Shown one piece after another: positions 1 through 9,366 of a stretch of 64,000 nucleotides of DNA (positions within the stretch are counted from its first letter, which is position 1; every line of letters begins with the position of its first letter). The translations under genes were made by a program, and so were the position numbers. The stretch is from Winogradskyella vidalii (GTDB lineage Bacteria; Bacteroidota; Bacteroidia; Flavobacteriales; Flavobacteriaceae). The notes under the pieces were generated by a model. The model was not told where the DNA came from, ran no database searches, and saw nothing but the letters and a program-made list of their open reading frames with translations. The stretch lies in the NCBI RefSeq assembly GCF_013403955.1, contig NZ_JABFDG010000004.1, positions 309,298-373,297 on the forward strand. Direction: 5' to 3'.

Positions 1-3000
1 CCCCAAAAAGAACAAATTACAAGTAGGTATAATCAACAAGTAATTCAAGACTTAAGTGAAAATTTTAAGAAAAAAGCTAAAGCCGAGAAAGATTTTGCTA
101 CGCAAATGGCATTGGTTAATGGTTGGCCACTTATAATTAAAACTGAAGATGCTTATATGGAACTTCAGAAAATTTCATCGGAAGGGAAACCTATTTATTA
201 TCGCACATTTAATGTCGCAGCAGCAAAATCTACACGGGCAAATCATTTAAATTCTGGGGGCTCGTTAGGCTTAAGTCTCGATGGTCTGAATATGACAGCT
301 CATGTTTGGGATGGAGGTTTAGCAAGAAGCACACACCAAGAATATGATGGGCCAGGTGGTAACAACCGATTTTCAATAGGTGATGGTACGTCAACTTTAA
401 ATTATCATTCTGCTCATGTTACTGGAACTATAATTGCTTCTGGTGTTGTTGCAAATTCAAAAGGTATGGCTCCACACGCTAGTGCTGTAGGTTACGATTG
501 GAATAATGATACTTCTGAAGCGACATCAGCAGCAGGAAATGGGATGTTAATATCTAATCATTCTTATGGCTATGCTGCTAGAAATTCTTATGGACAACCG
601 CAACTTCCTGCGTATTATTTTGGCGGTTATATTACAGATTCCAGAGATTGGGATCAGATTATGTTTAATGCACCAAATTATTTAATGGTTGTGGCTGCAG
701 GGAATGATGGTTCAGACAATTCTGCAAATTCATCACCTTTAGATGGTAATTCATCTTATGATAAATTATCTGGACATGCTACCGCAAAAAATGGATTGGT
801 TGTGGCTAATGCGAATGATGCTAATATTGATAACAACGGAAATTTAGTGAGTGTTACAATTAATAGTAGCAGTAGTGAAGGGCCAACGGATGATTATAGA
901 ATTAAACCAGACATCACCGGAAATGGAACTTCCGTATATTCTACCTATGAGTCTAGTGATACGGCATATAATAGTATAACAGGAACGTCAATGGCATCGC
1001 CAAATGTTGCTGGATCTTTATTATTATTACAACAGCATGCAAATAATGTTAATGGTAGTTATATGCGTGCTGCCACTTTAAAAGGTCTAACGCTTCATAC
1101 GGCAGATGATGTTGGGTCTACGGGTCCAGATGCTATTTTTGGTTGGGGCTTAATGAATAGTAAGCGCGCTGCTGAAGCGATAACAAATAATGGCGACGAA
1201 TCTATAGTTGAAGAGTTAACATTATCTAATGGGCAATCGTATGAAATTACAGTCAATTCTGATGGTATTAATGATTTGTATGCTTCTGTGTCTTGGACCG
1301 ATAGAGCAGGAACAGCTTCAACTACGGTAAATTCTACGGCTTCTAATTTAGTTAATGATTTAGATATTAAAGTTACCAAAAGTGGAACAACCTACTCACC
1401 TTGGCGACTAACAGGCGTCTCTACAAATGGTAAAGGAGATAATACAAAAGATCCTTACGAACGTGTGGATGTAGCAAATGCATCAGGGACTTATACCATT
1501 ACTATTACGCACAAAGGTTCATTAACTGGTGGAAGTCAAAATTATTCTTTAATTGTAACAGGATTAACTGGAACGGCAGAAGTTTGTAGTGCAACTACAC
1601 CAACAGGATTAGCTGTTGATGGTTATGGTTCTTCAACAGCAACTATTTCTTGGGATGCGGTTGCTGCTGCATCTTATGATTTTAGATACCGAGAATCAGG
1701 CACATCAACTTGGACGACATCTTCGGTTTCAGGAACTTCAATGGCATTATCTGGTTTATCTCCAGAAACAGCATATCAAGTACAAGTAAGAAGTAAATGT
1801 GCAGATGGCTCAACATCCAGTTATACAAGTTCTGTGAATTTTACAACTACAGAAGTACAGCTTAATTATTGTACATCGACAAGTAGTAATGTTAATGACG
1901 AATTTATTAGTCGCGTACAAATAGGAACTATTAATAATTCCTCTGGAGCACAATTTTATTCCGATTTCACCAATATCTCAACCAATTTAACGCAAGGTCA
2001 AATTTATACGGTAACTGTAACTCCAACTTGGACAGGAACCACTTATGCCGAAGGTTATTCGGTATGGATTGATTACAACAATGATGGCGATTTTTCAGAT
2101 GCAGGAGAACAAGTATTCTCGCAAGCGGCAACTCAAACATCACCTGTTAGTGGAAGTTTTACAATTCCTTCCGGAACCCATTCTGGAAACACAAGAATGC
2201 GTGTGTCTATGAGTTATAATGCGGTTCCTACAGCTTGTCAGTCATTTACCTATGGTGAAGTTGAAGATTATACGGTTAACTTAATTGGAGGTACTCCAGA
2301 TACAACAGCACCTGTTATTACTTTAAATGGCGACTCTACAATTAATTTTGAAGTTGGTGATACTTATACCGAGTTAGGCGCAACTGCAACAGACAATATT
2401 GATGGGAGTTTAACATCTAGTATTGTTATTACAGGAACAGTGAATACCAATGTTGCAGGTACCTACACAAAGTATTATAATGTTAGCGATGCCGCTGGAA
2501 ATCCTGCCACACAACTTACAAGGTCTATTGTTGTTACTGAAGGAGATACAGTTTCATGTTCTGATGTGTCACTATCCATTACGTTTGATAATTACCCTGA
2601 AGAAACAGCTTGGAGTATTAAAAATGCCTCTGGTACTACGGTAGCTTCTGGAGGAACATATGGTTCTCAGGCAGATGGTTCTACTTTAACAATTGACGTT
2701 GGTTGTTTAGACGATGGCTGTTACGATTTTGTAATTACCGATGCTTATGGTGATGGAATTTGCTGCTCTTATGGTAATGGGTCGTACACGTTAACAAACT
2801 CAGATACAGGAATTATTTTAGCATCAGGCGGGCAATTTACAAGTTCTCAAACCACTAATTTTTGCTTAGGAAATTCTAATTCTAATCTGAATTCTAATCC
2901 AGGAACTATTGCTGATAATCCAAATCAATATTTTAATGTGTATCCAAACCCTGTGAAACAAACATTAAATGTTGAATTATTAGGTTATGAAGCACAAACC

Positions 3001-3147
3001 TATGAAATTGTAAATATGCTGGGTCAAGTTGTGGCTGAAGGAAGGTATACATCTACAATTAATGTATCACAATTTGATAGTGGTGTTTATATCTTAAAAT
3101 TAAATATAGGTGAGAAAACTAAAGTAAAGCGATTTATTAAAGAATGA
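1..3147 (+). CDS. Secreted subtilisin-like (S8) peptidase with T9SS sorting domain, 5' end outside window
   Basis: The reading frame is open back to base 1, so the ATG at 106 is probably internal and the true start with its signal peptide lies upstream. The S8 triad is visible: Asp in HVWDGG, His in YHSAHVTGT, and Ser in GTSMASP (Ser codon near 988). After the catalytic domain come a beta-sandwich region, a fibronectin type III domain (about 1600-1850), a GEVED domain (ends in YGEVEDYTV), an Ig-like DUF5011-type domain (about 2300-2540), a Cys-containing module, and a C-terminal type A sorting domain (YPNPVKQTLNV ... GVYILKL). By family knowledge this is an exported protease passed across the outer membrane by T9SS and either anchored or released. 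It is monocistronic and followed by a terminator. The substrate is unknown. Confidence 0.93.
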   Translation, partial: PQKEQITSRYNQQVIQDLSENFKKKAKAEKDFATQMALVNGWPLIIKTEDAYMELQKISSEGKPIYYRTFNVAAAKSTRANHLNSGGSLGLSLDGLNMTAHVWDGGLARSTHQEYDGPGGNNRFSIGDGTSTLNYHSAHVTGTIIASGVVANSKGMAPHASAVGYDWNNDTSEATSAAGNGMLISNHSYGYAARNSYGQPQLPAYYFGGYITDSRDWDQIMFNAPNYLMVVAAGNDGSDNSANSSPLDGNSSYDKLSGHATAKNGLVVANANDANIDNNGNLVSVTINSSSSEGPTDDYRIKPDITGNGTSVYSTYESSDTAYNSITGTSMASPNVAGSLLLLQQHANNVNGSYMRAATLKGLTLHTADDVGSTGPDAIFGWGLMNSKRAAEAITNNGDESIVEELTLSNGQSYEITVNSDGINDLYASVSWTDRAGTASTTVNSTASNLVNDLDIKVTKSGTTYSPWRLTGVSTNGKGDNTKDPYERVDVANASGTYTITITHKGSLTGGSQNYSLIVTGLTGTAEVCSATTPTGLAVDGYGSSTATISWDAVAAASYDFRYRESGTSTWTTSSVSGTSMALSGLSPETAYQVQVRSKCADGSTSSYTSSVNFTTTEVQLNYCTSTSSNVNDEFISRVQIGTINNSSGAQFYSDFTNISTNLTQGQIYTVTVTPTWTGTTYAEGYSVWIDYNNDGDFSDAGEQVFSQAATQTSPVSGSFTIPSGTHSGNTRMRVSMSYNAVPTACQSFTYGEVEDYTVNLIGGTPDTTAPVITLNGDSTINFEVGDTYTELGATATDNIDGSLTSSIVITGTVNTNVAGTYTKYYNVSDAAGNPATQLTRSIVVTEGDTVSCSDVSLSITFDNYPEETAWSIKNASGTTVASGGTYGSQADGSTLTIDVGCLDDGCYDFVITDAYGDGICCSYGNGSYTLTNSDTGIILASGGQFTSSQTTNFCLGNSNSNLNSNPGTIADNPNQYFNVYPNPVKQTLNVELLGYEAQTYEIVNMLGQVVAEGRYTSTINVSQFDSGVYILKLNIGEKTKVKRFIKE

Positions 3148-3170
3148 TAACCATATGAATTAGATGAAAT

Positions 3171-3203
3171 AAAAAGTCCAGATGTTTTATCTGGACTTTT
3201 TTT
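3171..3203. terminator. Bidirectional intrinsic terminator
   Basis: Thirteen-bp arms (AAAAAGTCCAGAT / ATCTGGACTTTTT) flank a 5-base loop, with T runs on both strands. It lies between the convergent protease gene and the exonuclease gene, overlaps the exonuclease stop region, and can serve both. Confidence 0.85.
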
Positions 3204-3915
3204 ATACATGTTTTATTTCATTATCATGAAGCAATTCGTCGCCTCGTAATCTTAGGAAAATCTGAGCTACAGCTATGGTATCTTTTTCACAATACACAAT
3301 TATCCTATCAACTTCTTTTTCTTTATAATAAACACGATACACTTCGCTACCATCAATATCATCTTTCGGTGATGGAATACCCAAAACATTAGTCAATAAT
3401 TTTAAAGAGGTATAGGTTTTATAATCGCCAAATTTCCAGAGTTCTAAAGTGTCTAGATGTGGCACTTCCCATGGTTTTTTTCCGAAGAGATTTAACTTGT
3501 GTGGCAATTCTATATTATGAATAATCATACGTCTAGCAATGTATGGGAAATCGAATTCCTTGCCGTTGTGCGCACAAAGCAAATGTTTGTTAGAACTAAA
3601 ATGTGTTTCTATTAAATTTTTAAAATCTTGTAGAATTTTAATTTCATTACCGTAAAACGACGTGACTCTAAAACTTCGAGATTCGCCTTCCATCTTAAAA
3701 TATCCAACCGAAATACAAACAATTTTACCAAATTCAGCCCAAATTCCAGCTCTATCGTAGAATTCTTCAGCTGTAAATTCGTCCTTTCGTTGGTAGCGTG
3801 ATTTGGCGTCCCAAAGCTCTTGCTTGGTCACATCTAGATCAGAGAAATGTTCCGTTTCAGGAACGGTTTCAATGTCTAAGAAAAGGATATGTTCTAAGTT
3901 GAGTTTTGAAATCAT
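3202..3915 (-). CDS. PolB-like 3'-5' exonuclease (DNA_pol_B_exo2 family)
   Basis: 237 aa, soluble. DEDD-type exonuclease motifs are visible: Exo I FLDIETVPE (D14, E16), Exo II HNGKEFDFPYI (Asp near 120), and Exo III YCEKDTIAVAQ near the C-terminus. The length and the absence of a polymerase domain fit the stand-alone predicted PolB-like 3'-5' exonucleases common in Bacteroidota. It presumably trims DNA or RNA ends using two metal ions. It may be co-transcribed with the serine hydrolase upstream, which ends 45 bp before it; a small AAACCT-gat-AGGTTT palindrome lies in the gap. The ATG at 3915 directly precedes the conserved N-terminus. The family is clear, the cellular role is not. Confidence 0.85.
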   Translation of the reverse strand: MISKLNLEHILFLDIETVPETEHFSDLDVTKQELWDAKSRYQRKDEFTAEEFYDRAGIWAEFGKIVCISVGYFKMEGESRSFRVTSFYGNEIKILQDFKNLIETHFSSNKHLLCAHNGKEFDFPYIARRMIIHNIELPHKLNLFGKKPWEVPHLDTLELWKFGDYKTYTSLKLLTNVLGIPSPKDDIDGSEVYRVYYKEKEVDRIIVYCEKDTIAVAQIFLRLRGDELLHDNEIKHV

Positions 3916-3930
3916 CTGTGTTAATTTTCT

Positions 3931-3945
3931 AAACCTGATAGGTTT
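3931..3945. repeat. Short palindrome, possible degenerate REP (family A)
   Basis: AAACCT-gat-AGGTTT lies between two minus-strand genes. It resembles one half of the longer palindrome at 9246-9305 (AAACCTGAGAGGTTT) and is probably a decayed copy of family A. The assignment is weak because only a short core remains. Confidence 0.4.
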
Positions 3946-3960
3946 TAATTTGAAATAAGT

Positions 3961-5112
3961 CTATTTCTCCATCATCGCATACGCTTCTTCAATATAAACA
4001 TAAAAATCTGGAGAATGGTCGTCGCCTTCTGCTTTTGCAATAGTATGCCCTAATCTAACAATGATAAGGTCGTCTTCTGGTATCACAATCACTAATTGCC
4101 CTAAGTGCCCACGCATATAGAAAATAGATTTGTCATTATGTGTTGCTAACCACCAGCCGTAGCCGTACATTTCGCCATCTTCAAATCGTGGTTTTACAGA
4201 TTTGGCTACAAATGTAGAATCTAAAATCTGTTTGCCATTCCATTTGCCATGGTCTTTAAATAATTTCCCATAACGCGCAAAGTCTTTGGCATTACTTGCG
4301 ATACAGCAATAGGCTTTTACCAAATCATGACCTTCGCTATCCACCTGCCATAAGGTTTCGTTTTCTGAGCCCAAGGGTTTCCAGAAACTTTCTTCAAAAT
4401 AGTTATAGAGTTTTTTACCACTTGCTTTTTCAATGACCATAGCTAACATTTGTGTATCGCCACTAGCATACTTATAGCTTTTACCAGGGGCTTTCTCCAT
4501 TTTTAAACCATTTATAACTTTGGCTAAGTCATCATCAAAATACGCACGTGTAGTGATGGATAATGGCGAATAATAAGCTTCATCCCAATTGGTGCCAGAG
4601 CTCATACTCGATAAATCGCCAACCGTCATTTGTGCTGCTTTCCCTTCGCAAAATGCCGGTAGAAAATCGCAAACGGGTTGGTTTAAACTTTTTATGTAGC
4701 CATCTTGAATAGCTTTTTGCATTAATCCCGAGACATAGCTTTTGGCCATAGAAAAACTATTAGTTTTTGAATCCTCATTAAAACCATCGTAATAATCCTC
4801 AAACCAAATACTATCATTTTTAATTATAACATAGGCGATAGTACCGGACGAATTATTTAATTCGGTAAGTTTTTCTGTTTCTTTTACGGTGTTGTAATTG
4901 GTGTGATTTGGCCAAGGTTGTGGATGAGAACTTGCTTCAATAGGCTGATTATCGAATTTTTTATAGTCTTCTAAATAGGCTGTTGAGTGGCCGTTCATAT
5001 AAATTGTTCTTACCGCTTTTAAGAGGTAGTCTGTGTCTGTGATATATAAAACAGCGATGCTTACTGCGATTAAAACCACGATAACTTTAAGTGTGTTTTT
5101 TAGGAATTTCAT
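3961..5112 (-). CDS. Membrane-anchored serine hydrolase, class C beta-lactamase-like
   Basis: 383 aa with an N-terminal membrane segment (about residues 8-25, VIVVLIAVSIAVLYI) and no lipobox, so it is likely anchored in the inner membrane facing the periplasm. The catalytic SxxK motif is S121-M-A-K124 and a Tyr-containing second motif is KYASGD (about residue 215), as in the PF00144 beta-lactamase/penicillin-binding-like hydrolases. Members act as esterases, D-Ala-D-Ala peptidases or beta-lactamases, and the substrate cannot be read from sequence. It precedes the exonuclease on the same strand with a 45-bp gap. Confidence 0.85.
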   Translation of the reverse strand: MKFLKNTLKVIVVLIAVSIAVLYITDTDYLLKAVRTIYMNGHSTAYLEDYKKFDNQPIEASSHPQPWPNHTNYNTVKETEKLTELNNSSGTIAYVIIKNDSIWFEDYYDGFNEDSKTNSFSMAKSYVSGLMQKAIQDGYIKSLNQPVCDFLPAFCEGKAAQMTVGDLSSMSSGTNWDEAYYSPLSITTRAYFDDDLAKVINGLKMEKAPGKSYKYASGDTQMLAMVIEKASGKKLYNYFEESFWKPLGSENETLWQVDSEGHDLVKAYCCIASNAKDFARYGKLFKDHGKWNGKQILDSTFVAKSVKPRFEDGEMYGYGWWLATHNDKSIFYMRGHLGQLVIVIPEDDLIIVRLGHTIAKAEGDDHSPDFYVYIEEAYAMMEK

Positions 5113-5237
5113 GTGTCTGTTCTAAGTTTTTTATGGTCACATGCTGTTCGCTATATATGACGTGTTGATTTGATATTTTTTGAGAGCGCCTGTTTCATAA
5201 GAAAAAGGTATAAAAACTAAATATAGTAAAAGTATCG

Positions 5238-5711
5238 CTAAAAAAGGGACTGTTGTTTGTATTGACTTTCATGATTAAGTAGCCATTGTTTTCTATAGAG
5301 TCCACCAGCATAGCCTGTAAGACTTCCGTCGCTACCAATAACTCTATGGCAAGGCACTAAAATCCAAAGTGGGTTTTTGCTATTTGCATTAGCGACAGCT
5401 CTAATCGCTTTTGGGTCGCCTAATTGTGTTGATAATTGAAGGTAGGATAGGGTTTTACCTGATGGAATAGTGTTGAGGTGTTTCCAAACTTTCTTTTGAA
5501 ACGCGGTACCTTTAGGATTAAGTTTTAAGTGGAATTGCTTTCGAGACCCTTCAAAATAATCTTGAAGTTGCCGTACACAATCTTCTAAGACAGCAGGAAT
5601 ACTAGCTGTTATTTGTGCTTCGGAATTTAAAACCGTAACCTGAACGATACCATTTTCATCACCGATAATTTTAGTATAACCTAAAGGTGAGTTAATGATA
5701 CAGGATTCCAT
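5238..5711 (-). CDS. ogt: Methylated-DNA--[protein]-cysteine S-methyltransferase
   Basis: 157 aa. The suicide acceptor motif is VPCHRVIG (Cys121), followed by the conserved GYAGGLYRK segment, and the DNA-binding helix-turn-helix region lies around 82-110 (SYLQLSTQLGDPKAIRAVA). It removes methyl groups from O6-methylguanine by irreversible transfer to the cysteine. The Ada regulatory domain is absent, so this is the Ogt type. Its ATG lies one base after the stop codon of the CNNM gene, so the two are co-transcribed; the functional link is unclear. Confidence 0.94.
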   Translation of the reverse strand: MESCIINSPLGYTKIIGDENGIVQVTVLNSEAQITASIPAVLEDCVRQLQDYFEGSRKQFHLKLNPKGTAFQKKVWKHLNTIPSGKTLSYLQLSTQLGDPKAIRAVANANSKNPLWILVPCHRVIGSDGSLTGYAGGLYRKQWLLNHESQYKQQSLF

Positions 5712-5712
5712 T

Positions 5713-6846
5713 TTATTTGGTTTCTCCTGAAGGATTTTCGGGTTTATCTTCTAATATACCTAGTTTTTTAGCACGGGCTTCCCAACTTCGTCGGGCTAAT
5801 AATTGTAAATCTGAAACGTTATCACTTTCGTCCATAATTTCGAGACCAAGAAGGGTTTCAATAACGTCTTCCATAGTCACTAAACCACTAACCGAACCGT
5901 ATTCATCCACGACTAAAGCCATATGATTTCGGCTTTCTACAAGTTCTTCAAAAAGTCTTGGGATTGGTAAACTTCGGTTGACTATAATAATATTTCGTTT
6001 GATGTCTTTTAATAATTTAGATCCATTACCAAGGGCCATTTCTTTAAAAACTTCATCCTTTAAAACGAGTCCTGTGACGTTATCAGCATCGTCTGTAAAT
6101 ACTGGAATTCTTGAAAATCGGATGTTAGAGTTGACATTAAAAAAAGCTTCAACCGTGTCGTTTTCATTTTCAGCTTTCATAACCGTCCTTGGTGTCATAA
6201 TATCTTTAGCGTGGACTTCCTTAAAGTTGAGTAAGTTTTTAATAACCTTACTTTCATTTTCTTCAAAAACACCTTCTTCGTGTGCGATTTCTGTCATGGC
6301 AACAAAACTTTCACGGCTTAAAATACTGCCGTGACCTTTACCACCAATAAGCTTAGTTGTTAGTTGAAGTATCCATAAAATACCGGTATATTTTAAAGGA
6401 AATATTAAAATATTAAGTGTAGTAGCTGTAAAGCCTGCAAGTTGTTTCCAGTAGGTTGCCCCTATGGTTTTTGGGATGATTTCTGAAGCGACTAATATAA
6501 GAATCGTCATTACCGTAGAAACAAGACCAACCATGAGTTCTTCTGTAAAACTAACGCCTAAAATACTATGTTCGGTACTACCATACAGTTCTACATATGC
6601 AACTTTGGCTTGTACACCAACCAAAATAGCACCAACAGTATGGGCAATGGTATTAAGCGTTAGGATAGCGATTAACGGACGGTCAACATCCTTTTTTAAT
6701 TCTTCTAATTTTGTAGCATAAGCATTGCCTTCTTTTTTCTTAAGGTTAAGAAAAGTTGGGGTGATACTTAAGAGAACAGCTTCCAAAATGGAGCATATAA
6801 ATGAAAAGAAGATAGATATGACAGCGTAAAAAATGAGTAAGCCCAT
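5713..6846 (-). CDS. CNNM/CorC-type membrane protein (DUF21 plus CBS pair)
   Basis: 377 aa. A DUF21 (CNNM) transmembrane domain with several helices fills about residues 1-170. A paired CBS module follows at about 195-330 (contains AKDIMTPRTVM and YGSVSGLVTMEDVIE). Members are implicated in Mg2+/Co2+ efflux or resistance, with CBS domains binding adenine nucleotides. This copy stops soon after the CBS pair and seems to lack the usual C-terminal CorC_HlyC domain. It forms a two-gene unit with ogt. Confidence 0.88.
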   Translation of the reverse strand: MGLLIFYAVISIFFSFICSILEAVLLSITPTFLNLKKKEGNAYATKLEELKKDVDRPLIAILTLNTIAHTVGAILVGVQAKVAYVELYGSTEHSILGVSFTEELMVGLVSTVMTILILVASEIIPKTIGATYWKQLAGFTATTLNILIFPLKYTGILWILQLTTKLIGGKGHGSILSRESFVAMTEIAHEEGVFEENESKVIKNLLNFKEVHAKDIMTPRTVMKAENENDTVEAFFNVNSNIRFSRIPVFTDDADNVTGLVLKDEVFKEMALGNGSKLLKDIKRNIIIVNRSLPIPRLFEELVESRNHMALVVDEYGSVSGLVTMEDVIETLLGLEIMDESDNVSDLQLLARRSWEARAKKLGILEDKPENPSGETK

Positions 6847-6913
6847 TAATGTTTTGAAGTTTTAGATACACAAAGTTACAAAATGAATCCTAAAAAAAAC
6901 ATTACATTGCATT

Positions 6914-7642
6914 ATGAAAACTATTCTTTTAATTACCGGTTTATTAGTTTCTTATGGTTTGTCAGCGCAAATTAAAGGAAAAGTAACCTATCGTATCGAA
7001 ATCATTAAGGACAGTATAGAACAACCTTTTGAAAATTCTAAGAATACTGATGCTCAGAATGAAGTATTTTTAATGATGCAAGAATCAACACCTGTAGAAG
7101 GCTATTTAGTGTTTAATGATAGTATTGCCATTTATAAAGTAGAACCTAAACTTGATATTCCTGGTTGGAATAATGGCAATGATGGACTTATAATAACAAG
7201 AAGCAAAATTAATCTCGCCTGGTTAAAGGCTGGAGGTAGTTCAATTTATTACAATGATTGGAGTCGCGATTATAGTATTACTCAAAATGCGATAGTGGGA
7301 CCAACCAAACGAATCATTAAAGAACCAAAAGAATGGACTATTACCGAAGAATCAAAAATTATAGATGGCTATACATGCTATTTAGCAACTATAGATAAGC
7401 TTAATGATACGAAATTAAAAGCCTGGTTTACACCAGAAATTCCTGTCAAACATGGGCCAAGAGGCTTTAACGGGTTACCAGGTTTAATTATGGAAATTGA
7501 AGATGTTGTATTGCTATGGACAGTGGTGAAAATAGATTTTAATCACCTTGAAGCTAATGATATACTTGAGCCTATTGAAGGTGAATTAATGACACAAGAA
7601 GAGTATATAAAGCGTAGCGGTAATCCTTTTGCTGATAAATAA
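6914..7642 (+). CDS. GLPGLI family secreted protein
   Basis: 242 aa with a signal peptide (LLITGLLVSYGLSAQ, cleavage after about residue 18). The family hallmark is present as GLPGLIMEIED near residue 190, preceded by the usual HGPRGFN segment. GLPGLI proteins are confined mainly to Bacteroidota, are exported, and have no established function. It is transcribed alone, divergent from the CNNM gene and convergent with the Lrp gene. Confidence 0.9.
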   Translation: MKTILLITGLLVSYGLSAQIKGKVTYRIEIIKDSIEQPFENSKNTDAQNEVFLMMQESTPVEGYLVFNDSIAIYKVEPKLDIPGWNNGNDGLIITRSKINLAWLKAGGSSIYYNDWSRDYSITQNAIVGPTKRIIKEPKEWTITEESKIIDGYTCYLATIDKLNDTKLKAWFTPEIPVKHGPRGFNGLPGLIMEIEDVVLLWTVVKIDFNHLEANDILEPIEGELMTQEEYIKRSGNPFADK

Positions 7643-7667
7643 TATAGAATTATTAGTCTAACAAACA

Positions 7668-8075
7668 TTAACTCTCTAATATAATTCTAGTATCAGGCAC
7701 ACCATATTGTGAAATGCGTTCTAGCATTGTAACTAGGTCCTTATTGCTTTTAAAATATGCCAGAATACACAAACTATCTTCACCAGAAACACGGTCGCAA
7801 CGTTGCACTTCTTTAAAGGTTTTAATTTGATTGTATGCTGTTCTTAAAGTGCTCGATTGATGAATTTTTAGATTGATATACGCTCTTGTAGTCATACCTA
7901 ATTTATCATGATTAAGTCGAAGTGAATAGCCTAGAATAAAGCCTTTTTCTTCTAACTGTTTAACACGTTTTCCAATAGCAGGTGCCGATAAATCTACCGA
8001 CTTTCCGATGTTTGCAAATGACTCTCGAGCGTTTGCAGAAAGCAATTTTATTATTTTTTTGTCAATTTTGTCCAT
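7668..8075 (-). CDS. Lrp/AsnC family transcriptional regulator
   Basis: 135 aa. An N-terminal winged helix-turn-helix fills about residues 1-50 (LSANARESFANIGKSVDLSA). A RAM-type alpha/beta domain follows, for ligand binding and oligomerisation. It is slightly short (typical 150-160 aa) but has both domains. Lrp-family proteins sense amino acids or related metabolites. No amino-acid pathway gene is adjacent, so the target is unknown. It lies downstream of hemB on the same strand with a 164-bp gap, and probably has its own promoter. Confidence 0.9.
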   Translation of the reverse strand: MDKIDKKIIKLLSANARESFANIGKSVDLSAPAIGKRVKQLEEKGFILGYSLRLNHDKLGMTTRAYINLKIHQSSTLRTAYNQIKTFKEVQRCDRVSGEDSLCILAYFKSNKDLVTMLERISQYGVPDTRIILES

Positions 8076-8239
8076 TTTTTCGATTGCAAATCGGTTTTGG
8101 GGTTGTTATAACGATTCAAAATCAAATATATGAATATTAGATTGATTATTAATTAAAAATTAGTTTTGATTAGCGTGTTTTTAGTGTTTTTTAAGCTTTT
8201 TGGTATAAATAATCAGACGTTTAAGACTTGAATAATTTT

Positions 8240-9232
8240 TTACCCATTAATAATTTTCACAACATCTTTAGCAAAATAACTGGTGATAATATCCGCACCA
8301 GCACGTTTAAAAGCCATTGTGGTTTCTAGCATAACTTGGTCGTGGTTTAACCAGCCTTTTTCAGCTGCTGCTTTAATCATGGCATATTCTCCCGATACTT
8401 GATACACGGCGACAGGAACATCAACTTCATTTTTAATTTCTCTTAAAATATCAAGATAAGAAAGGCCTGGTTTTACCATAACAATATCGGCACCTTCTTT
8501 AATATCAATTAAAGTTTCTCTAACGGCTTCTATACGGTTACCAAAATCCATTTGGTAGGTTTTTTTGTCTTTTGGTACATCTACTAAATCAACTGGAGCC
8601 GAATCGAGAGCATCTCGAAATGGACCATAAAACGCTGAAGCATATTTTGCAGTATAAGCCATAATACCCGTGTTTTTATAGCCTTCTTGTTCTAATAATT
8701 GACGAATTTGTAAAGTTCTTCCGTCATTCATATCGCTAGGTGCAATAAAATCAGATCCTGCTTGGGCGTGTGTTAAAGCCATTTTTGCTAGAACTTCGGC
8801 CGATTCATCGTTGATGATTATGCCATTTTCAACAATACCATCATGACCTACTGAAGAATAGGGGTCAAGAGCAACATCTGTCATCACTATCATATCCGGA
8901 CAAACATTTTTTACTGTTTTTATAGCACGTTGCATTAAGCCGTTTGGGTTTAGAGCTTCCGTGCCTTTATTGTCTTTTAAATTATCCGGGACTTTTACAA
9001 ATAATAATACGGCTTTTAAACCTAAGCTCCATAATTCTTTTATTTCACCTTCAAGTAAATCTAAACTGTACCTGAAGTAGTTTGGCATTGATGGGATTTC
9101 GTCTTTTACGCCTTTACCTTCAACCACAAAAAGTGGCACTAAAAAATCGTTGGGTGTAATGTAGGTTTCTCTAACTAAACTTCTAATGGCTTCGTTAGTT
9201 CTAAGTCTTCTGTTTCTTCGTAATGGATACAT
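8240..9232 (-). CDS. hemB: Porphobilinogen synthase (delta-aminolevulinic acid dehydratase)
   Basis: 330 aa, full length. It condenses two 5-aminolevulinate molecules to porphobilinogen. Active-site lysine segments are visible in YTAKYASAFYGPF and MVKPGLSYLD. At the position where zinc-type enzymes carry three cysteines (DxCxC...C), this protein reads DVALDPYSSVGHDG, with Ala and Asp instead. By family knowledge this is the Mg2+/K+-type enzyme that lacks the catalytic zinc. hemB is separated from the other hem genes by a helicase on the opposite strand and a family A repeat lies just upstream of its ATG. Confidence 0.96.
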   Translation of the reverse strand: MYPLRRNRRLRTNEAIRSLVRETYITPNDFLVPLFVVEGKGVKDEIPSMPNYFRYSLDLLEGEIKELWSLGLKAVLLFVKVPDNLKDNKGTEALNPNGLMQRAIKTVKNVCPDMIVMTDVALDPYSSVGHDGIVENGIIINDESAEVLAKMALTHAQAGSDFIAPSDMNDGRTLQIRQLLEQEGYKNTGIMAYTAKYASAFYGPFRDALDSAPVDLVDVPKDKKTYQMDFGNRIEAVRETLIDIKEGADIVMVKPGLSYLDILREIKNEVDVPVAVYQVSGEYAMIKAAAEKGWLNHDQVMLETTMAFKRAGADIITSYFAKDVVKIING

Positions 9233-9245
9233 GATGCTATATTTT

Positions 9246-9305
9246 CAGACCTGTAAGGTATTGTGCTGAATTTAATTCAGTATCTAAAACCTGAGAGGTT
9301 TTTTA
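9246..9305. repeat. REP-like palindrome, family A, long form
   Basis: About 60 bp upstream of hemB. It begins AGACCTGTAAGGT, contains an inner palindrome CTGAATTTAATTCAG, and ends AAACCTGAGAGGTTTTT. Read on the minus strand it aligns with the copy at 14981-15031 (shared GATAC-GAAT-TTCAG core flanked by ACCTTG/CAAGGT arms). It could also influence hemB transcription. Confidence 0.7.
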
Positions 9306-9366
9306 TGTGTGAGTATTATGATTACTTTTATCACTTGCAAAGTTAACGATTTAAACCCATTTTAGA

